From contig NC_068975.1 in NCBI RefSeq assembly GCF_016808095.1, forward strand, positions 15,259,501 through 15,323,500: DNA of 64,000 nt, in the 5' to 3' direction. The stretch's first letter is position 1, and each line of letters begins with the position of its first letter. The stretch comes from Vigna angularis. Lineage: Eukaryota; Streptophyta; Magnoliopsida; Fabales; Fabaceae. Shown piece after piece: positions 20,551-31,624 of this stretch. The position numbers and the translations under genes were made by a program. The notes beneath the pieces are model-generated. The model was not told the origin of the DNA and did not search any database. It worked only from the letters and a program-made list of their open reading frames with translations.

Positions 20551-21776
20551 ATGAACTTATGCTTTTGTTGGTTTAAGTGTTCTGAACTTATTTACTTTTG
20601 TTTTAGATTAGGTTTGATGTACTCTATTGGAAACCTGGTTTGTTATGATGGTTTGTTATTGACTGTGATTGTGTGATAAGTAATGCTTGATGATGATTAT
20701 TGATTGATTGATGTTGAGATAGATGTGCACATAAAATGCTTATACAGGTGATTCACAAGCTTTGTGAACAAATGCAGGATATTATGATTGTGATTATGAG
20801 ATTAAGCAGGATGTGTATGTCAAATGTGAATGAGCTTATATGTGAGGTTTTGAGCTCCAGAGTTTTTATTGATTGAATGCTATTGCTTTGAAAGCATGAA
20901 TGACTTTGCCCAGGTTTTCTATGATTGAATCAATTGCTTGTTTTGCATCATATAATCAAGGCCATTTGTTGGAACCCTTTTTATTGGCCAAATTCATAAA
21001 GTTAGCCCATTAAAAGAGAACACTTTGTGTTCTATCCTTTGAACCCTTAGCCTTGAACATAAATTGAAAACCCTTGTTGAAAAGCTTTACCTTGAGTTAA
21101 GTAGAAAATCTTGTGTGGTATTGTTAAATGTTCAAGTTTGGGGTTGTTGGGAAAGCATGAAAAAGAAAAAGGGAAAAACATTGAGCTAAGAAGCTAAGAA
21201 ATAAGAATGCGAAAAGAAAAAGAGAAAGAAAAGAAAAGAAAAGAAGAAGCAAAGCTCAATGCAAACGAAAGTTGGGAAAAATAAGAATAATTGTGTTGTT
21301 ATGATTCTCTTAACTCAAGGATTTTGTGATTCAGAAAAACCAATTTTCTTGTTAGCCCAGCCACGTTATAAGCCATGGAAAAGTCCTTGTGATGATGCAT
21401 GCTTGTTAATGTTTTTGATTGTGGTTAAATGAAAGGCAAAGTTAATTCATGTGACATTGTGATAGTGGAGTGAATGAGTGATTACCTCTTATACACTTGA
21501 GTCTGAGTGAAACACTTTACCTGGTGAGGAAGTATTCCATGAGCACATAAACATCCATGCCTAATTGATTGATCATTCATGAAAAATAGCATTTGTTGGA
21601 TATTAAATGAATTCGTGAACACTAAAGCATGTGCACATCTTGATTGAAATCTTGGTCATAAGTTTGATTGAAGTTTTTACTTATCTTGAAAATAAGATTT
21701 TTGAATGAGTGAACCATCATATGAATTGGTGGAAGATTGAGTTACATCTTGTTTGCTTGAGGACAAGCAAAGTTCT
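20551..21776 (+). other. 3' untranslated region of element A
   Basis: Non-coding and collinear with 748-1915 and, inverted, with 41881-42789. An internal AAGTTTGGGGTTG copy lies near 21135. A purine-rich GAAAAGAAAAAG stretch spans about 21190-21250. Confidence 0.7.
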
Positions 21777-21789
21777 AAGTTTGGGGTTG
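21777..21789 (+). other. Polypurine tract of element A
   Basis: AAGTTTGGGGTTG lies directly before the LTR start TGATAAC, the expected position for plus-strand priming. TTGAGGACAAG lies about 20 nt upstream, a motif shared with the other elements. Confidence 0.8.
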
Positions 21790-23096
21790 TGATAACAGTT
21801 GAAAAACTGTTATTTTCATGCTTAAAATTGATACTAAAAGCAACCTTTATACTTAGAAACTAGCTTGAAATCATGCTTTTACTCATATTTTCAGAAATAA
21901 GAGAGCTGGACAGGTTTATGCTTGATTTCAGTGTTTTTATGCAGGTTTTAAGGTGAATTTGGTGAAAGAAGTGAAGAAGGAGAGAAAGGGAATCAGAAAA
22001 GACATCAAAAAGTGCAAAAGGAGAAGCCACAACTACCGCTCAGCGGCAGTTTACCGCTGAGCGGTACTCAGAAAGTCACGGGAGGTCCGCTGAGGGGCAA
22101 AATGGCCGCTGAGGGGAAGAACCAAGCTCACACACTTACCGCTGAGCGGTACTTTACCGCTGAGCGACACACTTATGGGCTTGGGCCTAATTTTTCTGTA
22201 ATTTACGAATAGTATATAAGCTTTAGGGTTTCCTAGGGTTTGTATCTTTGGTTGTGACGAAGCAAATACTCTCTCTTCCACCCCTTTAAAGAAGGATCTT
22301 CGATGCTCAGGCTACCTCTTCACCTTTTTAGGGTTTTATCTTTCCTTATTTCATTATTGTTCATCTAGTTTCACCATGAATATGGTGAACTAAACCTTGT
22401 ATTGTTGTTGGGGGAATCAATGTAGTCCTATGAAACTCTCATATATGGAATTTGTTTTTACATGTTATATTTAAGACCTATGCTTTCTTTTATCATTAGT
22501 TAGGGTTTTCCTCCTTTGCTCAATGCTTGCTTTGTTTAACTCATTCACTGCATGATTATTGATTTTGTCGATACGGAAACGTACGGGGAAGTCTAGATCT
22601 GGGGAATTTCTCCCAATAGTATATTGGTTGTCGTTAAGCTCCTGCGCTGAATAAACTAATTATTAGGGATGCTAGGAATCGTATGAACTCGTAATTAGGG
22701 AGAAGCCTAATTGAAAGGTAATTTAGAGAGTGGCATTAACAATGATGAATTGAATGTTGAATTCCTAAAATATATGAGAGTGGATAAGATGAAATTGATA
22801 AACCCCAACAACATACTCATCCATATATTCCATTGAAAGTATTTGTATTTTTGTTTTAGCCATTGATCACCCTCATGCATACATGTTTATTTTCGTCTTT
22901 TGCATATAAAATCCAATTATTTCGTTCTTAAGTCTTAGCTAATCAACGAATCACATAACTAAACTAGGTTGTGAGTCCTTTGGGAGAACGATACTTGGTC
23001 TTACCAAGTTTATTACTTGAAACGATTCGGTCATACTTGCCGATTGTAAAACAAGTTTGTGACGCCGTATTTCGGTGTTCATAAATTTGTCCATCA
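21790..23096 (+). repeat. 3' LTR of element A, complete
   Basis: 1,307 bp from TGATAACAGTTG to GTCCATCA. It starts with a perfect terminal hairpin. Palindromes TACCGC-TGA-GCGGTA are at 22052-22066 and 22137-22151, and a TATA box (AGTATATAAG) at 22211-22220. The right end cuts into a minus-strand ORF. Confidence 0.9.
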
Positions 23097-23746
23097 TGCT
23101 CACTCATGACAGCAACCCAATTGGTTGGTATCCGGGTTTTAATGGCACGAACCAAAAATAAATCTGTAGTAGTTAGACGATCACGTAAACATCTTCTAGG
23201 TAGTATTACCCAAGTAAGTACAAAAGCTCAAATTTTTTCTTCCATTTTCAAACCATCAAGTAGATACGACTTGTATACCTTTAGCCTTGTTGGACTTCTC
23301 AGATATTCCTTATAAATTTTCTTCTTGTTGGTCCATTGGTTGAGTTCAGAATTTCTTTCATGAGACATGAAGCCTTCTGCTTTGAGACCAGTAAAAGATA
23401 GCCATATTTCGTCATCAATTTTAATATCGACACCTTTCACCCGAGAGCATATAACACCATCGACAACCTTCAGATTGTGGTAGAAGACTTGTACCAGGTC
23501 AGGACAGCAATCACCGGTCATTTCTACAAATTTTAGAAGACCAACATCTACAAGCCATTCTTGAAAGATAAACCCTTCCCTTCTGAATAATTCCACATCC
23601 AAGAACTTGTGAGGGACCACCTTGAAGAGTTTTCTATAACATCCAAATTTGTATCATTCTTCGTCATCACTGATCCACCCATTTGGACTAGCATTTCTTA
23701 CAAGGTGTGCAGCCTTCTTTCCATGCCGTGAAGATGAGGAAGCCAT
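23097..23746 (-). pseudogene. Unrecognised retroelement-type ORF, truncated
   Basis: Reading from ATG at 23746: an N-terminus rich in Ser (MASSSSRHGKKAAH), a stop in place of Trp at about 23656, then VVPHKFLDVELFRREGF, EMTGDCCPDLVQVFYHN and RDRLTTTDLFLVRAIKTR. It resembles legume proteins of unknown function that accompany transposons (from memory, low certainty). The C-terminus is cut at 23097 by the end of the element A LTR. No catalytic motif is seen. Confidence 0.6.
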
Positions 23747-25046
23747 TTGAGAACATGATTTAGACATTTACAGGAAGGGTTTAAAAATTTCGTTTCTAAC
23801 AATGATATATGATACACTTAATGAAACTATATGACGACTTTTATAAGAACAAGAAACTACATAAAAAAACACAGGAATTAAATAAAAAAAACAGAAAAAC
23901 AATGGAGAATGTTTATGAAACAAAGAGGTTAACGTCATTCTTCAGACTTCGACATATTATTGTCAGCCAGATTACTCGCTTTTTATTTCTTTTTCCTTTA
24001 AACCAACAATAAACGTCCAATTTCTTGGGAATGTGACGTATTATTCATTAACCAAACCCAAAGGTCGCTCCCTTTTTTATTTATCCTTTTTAAATTCAAA
24101 TAGAACGTCCAACTTTATATGGGAAAACGTAGTTGGTTGGGCTTGATAAATGCTGTGTTAGAAACGAAGAGATCCACGTCATATACTGACACCATTCGAC
24201 GTCCAGGATATGGGAAAAGACTGTTGGCAGGGAATTAAAACGAAGAGATACACATCCAATATTGACACCACTCAACGTCCACGTTATTTGGGAAATACAT
24301 AGGGACGCCATTTTTCCTTCAGTATTTGAAGTATTTCGGAAAGAACTCCATTATTACGTAGTTTATAAATGGAAACGAAACATAGGAAAAACTTAGTAAC
24401 ACTAAACATAGGAAAAGAATGAAAAACAAACCACGAAAATATCCGTAGGATTCTTAAAATGTAAAAGGATTTTTGTGAATGGAGATTGTAGCATTTTGGA
24501 AGGGTGTAAAATCCGAATCTTTCAACCTTTTTCTTTGTTAAAATGTAGAAGGATTTTTTTCAATAAACTCTGTTTTAAATTCATAAGTCTTAACATTTCC
24601 TCTGGTTTGCTACCATGCCTTCATCGTTAACAAAGAAATGTCTTCGTTTAGTAGAGGAAATGGCAGCAAACCAACGAAAAAAAGTTAACATGAATTTGTT
24701 TACGGAAATCCAAATCTTTCAACCTTTTCCTTTGGTTTTCTATACTCCTTCTAGTTCTTTTATGTCCTTGAAGGAGATAACAGAAAACACATTGAAAAAA
24801 ATTACCATATGGAGTTCATAGTAGTAATTTTATAAATAGATGTCTACAGGTTATCTAAGGCTCTGAAACTGTATTTATACAAAAAAAGAATGACTGTTGG
24901 GAAAGGCCTGATGTGGGGTGACCTTTGGCTTCAATAATAAAAGGTAGTCCGAAGGCAAAAGGTCGCTCCTTTTTTTCTTTTCCTTTTTAAATTCTCATAG
25001 AACGTCGAACTCTAGGGGACTTCGACGTTAAAGGATTGGTAGAATG
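23747..25046. repeat. Non-coding, CACTA-like subterminal repeats
   Basis: Two direct repeats of AAGGTCGCTCC then a T-rich run, CCTTTTTAAATTC and ATAGAACGTC start near 24060 and 24958; a weaker relative is near 15190. AACGTC/GACGTT motifs in opposite orientation are scattered (for example 25000-25030). An inverted repeat, GGTTTGCT...AGCAAACC, spans about 24605-24672. Nothing coding is recognised. Confidence 0.5.
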
Positions 25047-26355
25047 TGTTGACAATATTTTTTATCTCCAGAAACCAAACCAAAAACTTGTTGATGGATC
25101 AGCAAGTGTACCGACTCGCACAAGTAATATAAAATGGTAAGACCAAGTATCGTATCCTTGAAGACTCTCGGCACTAAATAGTTGTGTAATAACTCAATTA
25201 ATTAAGACTTAAATAAAACGAGATTGTTGGTTTCAAAGGCAAAGACATAAAATTAAATATGAATGCAAATTCATCAATAGTAGAGTAACACAAAGACGAA
25301 CGGAGGTTGTTAATAAAATGAGATGAGTATGTAGTTAGGGTTTGATTTCACCAAGTTTACTCTCATGTATATAAGAATTCTTCTTTTTACATTAATATTA
25401 ACGTCACTCACTAAATTACTTAGAACCCGATCCCTCGGCGCAATAAGCCTGCCTTAATTCCTAGTTCGTGCAATTCCTAGCTTTCCTAGAAAATTAAGTC
25501 TAAAGATCAAGAGCTTAAGATGACCAAGTACCCATACCCTCATCCTTGAGAAATATTACCCTTAGGAGAATTCAACAAGAACCAGAATTGGAAGGAACCT
25601 CCAGGCACTCATTCAATTCATAAATAATGCTACTAAATGAGTTAAATAGAGCAAGCATTGAAACAGATGAATGCCCTAATAATTAATGAATAAACATATA
25701 AATTAAGATAGTGAAACTATATGAATACATGAGAGTTCACAAGGTTACATCATTCCCCAACAACAAATACAGTTTAGTTCCCCATAGACATGGAGAAACT
25801 ATATGAATAATGGAAAAACATGAGATAGTGAAACCCTAAGAGTAGAAGAGGAAGCTCTCGCGTCCAGATCTACCTTTAGAGAGTAGAAGCGTGTGTTGTT
25901 GTGTTGCTCCAGCCAGAGATACAAAACCTAGAGCGCCTGGGTCCTTTAAATAAAGTTGGAAAAGGGTAGAAACAAGGCCTGGTCCAAAAGAGTCGAAATA
26001 GAGCAAAAATTGGGCCAGATCTGTGACGCACGACGCTCGGGCGCCCGGGCGGTGGGCGTCGATTTCCCGAGGCGCAAACCTCGGACAGGGCGCCCAAGCT
26101 TCCTACGGTTCCTCCTTTAGGTGCTTTTTGTCCTTTCTGAGTGCTAACTCCTTAGCATTTCATCTCCGTTTTCCGCATTCTCTCATTACCTATCAAAACA
26201 AGGGTAATTAGTCATAAAATCATCAAATTCAATCTCAACTCTCTTATTCACACAATTAAATGAAAAAGCATGAGTCCAAACAAGTTTTTAAGTGAAAAAT
26301 GGTGTATTTAATATCAAAATTACATCACAAATAACGGTATTTTCACATGTTATCA
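25047..26355 (-). repeat. 3' LTR of element C
   Basis: 1,309 bp. In element sense it starts TGATAACATGTG (26355) and ends ATATTGTCAACA (25047). A GC-rich block with GGGCGCCCGGGCGG lies at 26038-26056. The LTR lacks the CCGCTGAGCGG palindromes of elements A and E. Confidence 0.85.
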
Positions 26356-26368
26356 CAACCCCAAACTT
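26356..26368 (-). other. Polypurine tract of element C
   Basis: In element sense AAGTTTGGGGTTG, identical to that of element A, directly upstream of the LTR; GAGGACAAGC follows the same spacing. Confidence 0.8.
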
Positions 26369-27440
26369 AGAACTTTGCTTGTCCTCAAGCAAAACAGAAT
26401 GTAACTTAGCTTTTCAGAACAATCACTACAATGACTCAACATTTTTCAAAAACTTTTCCTTCCAGGACAAGAAACCACTTTTATTAATTCAGCATAAAGA
26501 TCTCAATCAAGATGTGTAGATGCCTTAATTCAATCAAAATCAATGTAATGCTCATGTACTTCAACAGATGCTATCCTTAAGAATGATCAATCAACCAAGC
26601 AGAGATGCAATCAAAAATTCAAAGAACTACTCCTCACCAAAGAAAGTGTTTCACTCAAGCACTCAAAAGTGTATCACTCAAGCACTCAAAAGTGTATCAC
26701 TCACTCACAGGTGTATAGTGTTGATGTCTTTTTCACTCTGCTATCACATTTTCACACAAATTAACCTTGCCTTTCATTTAACCACAATTAAACATACTCA
26801 CAAACAAGTTTTCATCACAAGGGCTTTTCATGGATTGTAACTTGGCTGGGCTAAGAAGGAAATTGATTTCTCTGGAATGCAAAATCCTTGGCTTAAGAGA
26901 GATATTTATGAAATTAACAATTACACACCGGTTCTCTTTTCAAGAAGATCTTTCCCAACCTTTTTCCCTTGTAGTGAGCTCTATTTTTTTTCTTTTTATT
27001 TTTATTTTTATTTTTATTTACATTTTCTTTTCTTTTGATTTCCAATTGCTTTTGCTTTTCAATTGCTCACTGCCTAAAAAAGTGGGGTTGCTTACCAGTA
27101 ACCCCAAACTTGAACCTTTTTCAATACCTCACAAATATTCTCAACTCAACTCAAGTTAAAGAATTTAAAACAGGGTTTTCAAAAAAACATCCTGCTTAAT
27201 ATCCCAATCAAATTTTATCTCAAGCACCTGTTTCACATAATGCATCATCTCAACATCAATCAATACACTAGAATATCACAAAGCAATACTCATCACAAAA
27301 CACATCACAGTTGCATCAAAGCAGTGTAGTTCATTCAAGCAAAGTACAACAACAAAACAATTGATTAAAAAGAAAACAAATAACAACACAAAAAATTAAA
27401 AAAAAACAAAACATAAAATTAAAAAGAAAGGTTTAGAAAG
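26369..27440 (-). other. 3' untranslated region of element C
   Basis: Collinear in part with the 3' UTR of element A (inverted), including an internal AAGTTTGGGGTTA copy near 27098-27110. It runs straight into the spacer motif, so ORF3 and its leader have been removed. Confidence 0.65.
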
Positions 27441-27490
27441 TTGGGTTGCCTCCAAGTAAGCGGTTCTTTAACGTCACTAGCTTGACCCAA
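27441..27490 (-). other. Spacer motif of element C, 3' copy
   Basis: In element sense it is bounded by TTGGGT and ACCCAA, a matched change from ACTGGGT/ACCCAGT in the first copy of element A. It holds GACGTTAAAGAACCGCTTAC and GGAGGCAACCCAA. Confidence 0.75.
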
Positions 27491-27503
27491 TCTTCATCGT
27501 CAT

Positions 27504-27594
27504 AACATCCATTAGTAGATGTTGTCAGTAGCATCCATCAGTAGATGTCTAATCACTGTCCTTTTCCATAACAGCATCCGTCAGTAGATGTTGT
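27504..27594 (-). repeat. Three hairpins of element C, left of D
   Basis: 27504-27523 (AACATC/GATGTT around CATTAGTA), 27531-27548 (GCATC/GATGT around CATCAGTA) and 27571-27594 (ACAGCATC/GATGTTGT around CGTCAGTA). In RNA sense the loops read TACTAATG, TACTGATG and TACTGACG. Element D sits 16 nt further on. Confidence 0.75.
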
Positions 27595-27610
27595 CATTCA
27601 TCATGCTCAT

Positions 27611-29790
27611 TGATAAGCTGTCGTTGAACCTATCAAATTAGTACTACTTTTCAAGGCAACTTCAGTATTGCCAAGTAGTATAAGAAGGTAGATAGGGCTA
27701 AAGTAACCCTGAGTCGTCTCCCAACGAACACGGAATGGCTTTTGAATATCTGACTCTTATGCTATGCAATGCTTATGAATAAAAATGATGTTTGGAGAAT
27801 GTTTAAAGAACAAATAATAAACTTAAAAACAGTTATGATTAAATAGGCTAATTCCACTACTTTTCCAAGATAGATTCATCATCGGTTATTCACGGATAAT
27901 TGTTCAATTGATTATTGTTTAAGTTTCAAATTAATTAAAGTACATTCTTAATTAATTTGAGGGCGATCATTCATTTAACCAAAGTAAATTCTCAATCAAA
28001 TGCAAAACCTTTCTAGATTATTCACAATAAATTCAACCAAAGTACATTCTCAATCAAATTCTATTGTGTTTAATCATGTCTATTCTTAAATCTCCTAACC
28101 AAATTAAAAGCTAATCAATCAAAGTAAATTCTCAATTGATTATAGTTGAAATTATTACTAATCAATCAAAGTACATTCTCAATTGATAGTAAAAACCATT
28201 TAATCATATGAAAGTTCCTAAATTAAATCAAAGTAGATTCTCAATTTAAACCTAGAAACCCTAAAACTCATAAAATCAATATGCATGTAGATTCAAACAC
28301 ATTATGATGCAAAAATCTTTGCTTTTAACAAGATGGAGAGATGAAAGACATAGAGAGAGAACACTTAAATTAATAACCAAAGTAAATAATTGCATTAAAT
28401 CACTCTAACCTCAGAATCCATAATGGAATTACAGCAGAATAGCCCTAGATGTTTAGTTCTCCATGAATGGAGTTGAATACAAGATGAAAGAAAAGTGAGA
28501 GGAGTATGAGAGAATGAATTTAGTGAAGTCCCTGGGTCTCTTTATATAGGGCTTGATTGGGCTTGGACTCTGAGTATTCAGTTGATACAATCTTTTATCT
28601 TATATCTTCCAAATAACTAAAAGATTTAGATAATTATAACATTATTTGGAAGATATTTTCGGTTGATATTCCCAAATTAAATTAATTGACCAGAGGAGGA
28701 CGCGCCCAATAGGAGCTCGACACGTGTCAGGCTCCTTCCTTCCCAAAATTAGGGTTCAGAATTAGGGAAAGGGCTTCCCCCTTTTGCCGTCTGCGTGCCG
28801 TGAGGAAAAGAGGAGAGGCTCGAGATTGTGGAGCTTCCACGGTGGTTGTAGTGGCGATTTCTTGTTCTGGGTTTTGCTGTGTGCAGGTTCCCATGGTGTT
28901 ACGGTGATGGTGGATGGAGGTTGGCGTTGATGGAGACGCGTTTGGGAGAAGATGAAGATGGTTTGCGCTTGAGAAGAGTGGTGTCGCGGCGGCTGGCATG
29001 GAGGAGATGCTCGCGGTCTGGGGAAGGCGGTGCGACATGGTGGTTGCCTCTCGCGAGGAAGAAGAAAGGTTGCGCGATGAAGGAGAAGGTGCTCTCGTTG
29101 ATGGCGTCCATGGTGGAATTGTGATTTGCGATTGGGTTCCGAGAATGGAGAAGATGAACGGAGGTCGCGGCGTGGTGGCGACGGCGGCACGGCAGTGGCT
29201 GTCCAGTGACGGAGCGGCGTGGCGGACGTTAACGGTGGTCGTGGACGTTAACGGTGGTCGTTAGGGTTTCTCTTTGGACAAGATGATGCACATGTGTTAG
29301 GGCTGAGGTGGCGAGATGTGGTTGGCTAGATCTGTGTGGGGAGGATTTGGACACGTGGCATGATCTGGTGGAGTCTAGCTTAGGAGGGGTGTGAATAGGA
29401 AACTTAGGGAGGTGTAGTAGAAATGGCTTAGTGTTTGGGCTTGGTCTTTGGCCTGTTTCAGAAATAGGAGTGTATTTAGGGATTTTAGGGGGTGCAAGGG
29501 TAAAGTCTGCCTATTTGGCCCATCTGTACATTATTTTCCAAATAAAACCTGATTTTGGGCCTTGAATTGCCAATTGAACCAATAAACTTTATAATCTCAG
29601 CTGCACAAATAAACATTAGAACATCCAAGAATAATTTATGCGCTAAAACTTACTTTTTACGTCTCTTTATTTCCCAAACCCAATAATTCCAATCATCACA
29701 AATTCACTTAAAATAAATCATTTAAACATAATTATCCCATCAAAATTTTAATTTTCAAACATAAATTTGGGCATAAATATGCACTCATCA
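27611..29790 (-). repeat. 3' LTR of element D
   Basis: 2,180 bp. In element sense it starts TGATGAGTGCAT and ends CAGCTTATCA. Compared with the 5' LTR it has about 390 bp extra (about 28000-28420) and lacks about 155 bp plus a shorter GC-rich piece. Long GC-rich open frames near 28730-29190 are not supported as genes. Confidence 0.88.
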
Positions 29791-31072
29791 CACCCCCACA
29801 CTTATCCTTTTGCACTCCTGGGCAAAATTGAATAACTCCAAGACTTTGTTCTGAGTCATTTTATTCCATATTTGCACTTGGATCAAAAGAATGAGCATCA
29901 CCAGACATAGATCAATCATTTAGGCATTACTTTGTCATGGACATGCAAATGGAATCACTTTATTCTTCACACATGATTTAACCTTTTTGAATTCCCAAGA
30001 AAATCAAATATGAAAGACAACACTCAAATCAACATGTATCTATTTCTCCTCAACTCTCTCAAGTGTTTTTGGCTTGTGTTTACACTCAAAATACCCATGT
30101 AAGTAGACACCCTTGATATTTAGCAAGACTCTAACATTCACATACTTCAGAAAACATGCAATTATTGATCATGAGGGCTTTTTAAAGGTTGTATTGAGGC
30201 CACGACAAAGGTAGGAAATTTTTCTGAAATTTCTGAGTTTTTGAAATTGACATAGAAAGAGTAATGATATTTGATTTCAAAAACAAATCTATTTCTTGCT
30301 CTTTTAAGGAAGATTTACTTTTCTTTCTTCTTTTTTTTTTTTTTTAAACTTCAATTTTTCATCTTCCTTTTTACCTTTTTTATTGTTTTGTGGGTGAGAT
30401 ACTCACCCACACACTTATTCATCACTTTACTTCTAACATAATCCATTACTCCTTCTTCTTTCCTAAGGTAAGGAACATATGATTTTTCTTCTTTTTGTTT
30501 CATTTGACAAAGACTATGAACAAGAAAAAAATAGGCTTAAGGCTCAAAGAGGGTTCCAATGGATTAATGTTAGGACAAGTTTATTTGGCCAAGTAGCTAA
30601 AACAAGCGATGCCTCAATCATATCAAATCATGCATATTCACCTTTGTTGCACAACACAGAATCAAGCTAACTATTAGAGTATCAACAAAACATGGGCAAT
30701 TCACACAAGAAAAATAGGTATGGCACATGGTGGTCCATCCTTAACATTAGTTCAAAACTCACATGGTTCAAATTTCTTTCATAAAAGATTTAATCAGGAA
30801 ATTCTCAAGTCAACTCAATCAACAAATCATAAAAGCAATCCACTCATATCAACATGACACATTTTGTTTTCTTAAATTCATGATCATTCCAGTTACTGAT
30901 TCAAACTCTCAAATCCAATGCAAATATTTATTAAAAACAAACAAAATAGACAAACAAAATAGGAAACAAAATTAATTGATTCCCCACACCCCCACACTTA
31001 AACTATGCATTGTCCTCAATGTATGCCTTATATCTAAAATGCAAAGAAAAAGTATGAGGGAACTTACCTCCT
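29791..31072 (-). other. Element D 3' region with two polypurine-like tracts
   Basis: The LTR-adjacent tract in element sense is AAGTGTGGGGGTG (29791-29803). A second copy lies at about 30985-31000 with GAGGACAATGC just upstream, directly after the pol region. The 1.2 kb between holds no recognisable gene. It includes a T/A-rich run near 30325-30370. Confidence 0.7.
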
Positions 31073-31615
31073 TCAAGGTGGAAGGAATGTTGGAGTGGTC
31101 AAATTCACTCCATCCATCGTCTTGTTCAACATGTCTTGATTTTCATTAAATATCCGCAGACGATGGCCATTAACCTTGAAGATTCTATCAGAAGATTCTT
31201 CCTGGATCTCCACTGCTCCATAGGGAAACACTTGTGTTACAATGAATGGACCTTCCCATTTGGAGCGTAATTTACCACTCATAGGCCCTACCCTGGACTT
31301 GTACAATAACACCTTTTGACCTATGTTGAAATCCTTTTTGGTCACAAGCTTTTGATCATGGAATTTCTTGGTTTTCTCTTTGTAAAACTTGGAGTTTTCA
31401 TAGGCTGTGAGCCTAATCTCCTCTAGTTCTTGCAGTTGGAGCTTTCTCTCTTTCCCTGCTCCTTCCATGTCCAAGTTACAAGCCTTCACAGCCCAATAGG
31501 CTCGGTGTTGAATCTCCACAGGTAGATGGCAAGCTTTTCCAAATACAACTCTGAAAGGTGACATACCTATTGGTGCTTTGTAGGCTGTCCGATGTGCCCA
31601 AAGTGCATCATCCAA
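31073..31615 (-). pseudogene. pol: Integrase C-terminal part of element D
   Basis: In frame with the pol block to the right and separated from it by a TAG (at 31625-31627) that replaces a Trp codon. It contains [14 protein letters not shown] and a GPY/F-type module ([23 protein letters not shown], about residues 112-134) that normally helps the integrase bind DNA. No chromodomain follows. Confidence 0.9.
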
Positions 31616-31624
31616 TCTTGCGGC

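Larger units (their letters stand above)
15530..23096 (+). mobile_element. Element A: non-autonomous gag-ORF3 LTR retrotransposon
   Basis: Order: truncated 5' LTR, tRNA-Asp primer site, intact gag, deleted protease, structured spacer, leader, intact ORF3, hairpin, 3' UTR, polypurine tract, full 3' LTR. There is no reverse transcriptase or integrase. The 5' LTR remnant (15530-15725) and the matching part of the 3' LTR (22902-23096) differ at only about five positions. Confidence 0.85.

Noticed and set aside
28727..29264. Several GC-rich open frames on both strands
   Set aside because: They lie inside an LTR, overlap each other on opposite strands and reflect GC-rich composition. They are reported only as a composition finding.
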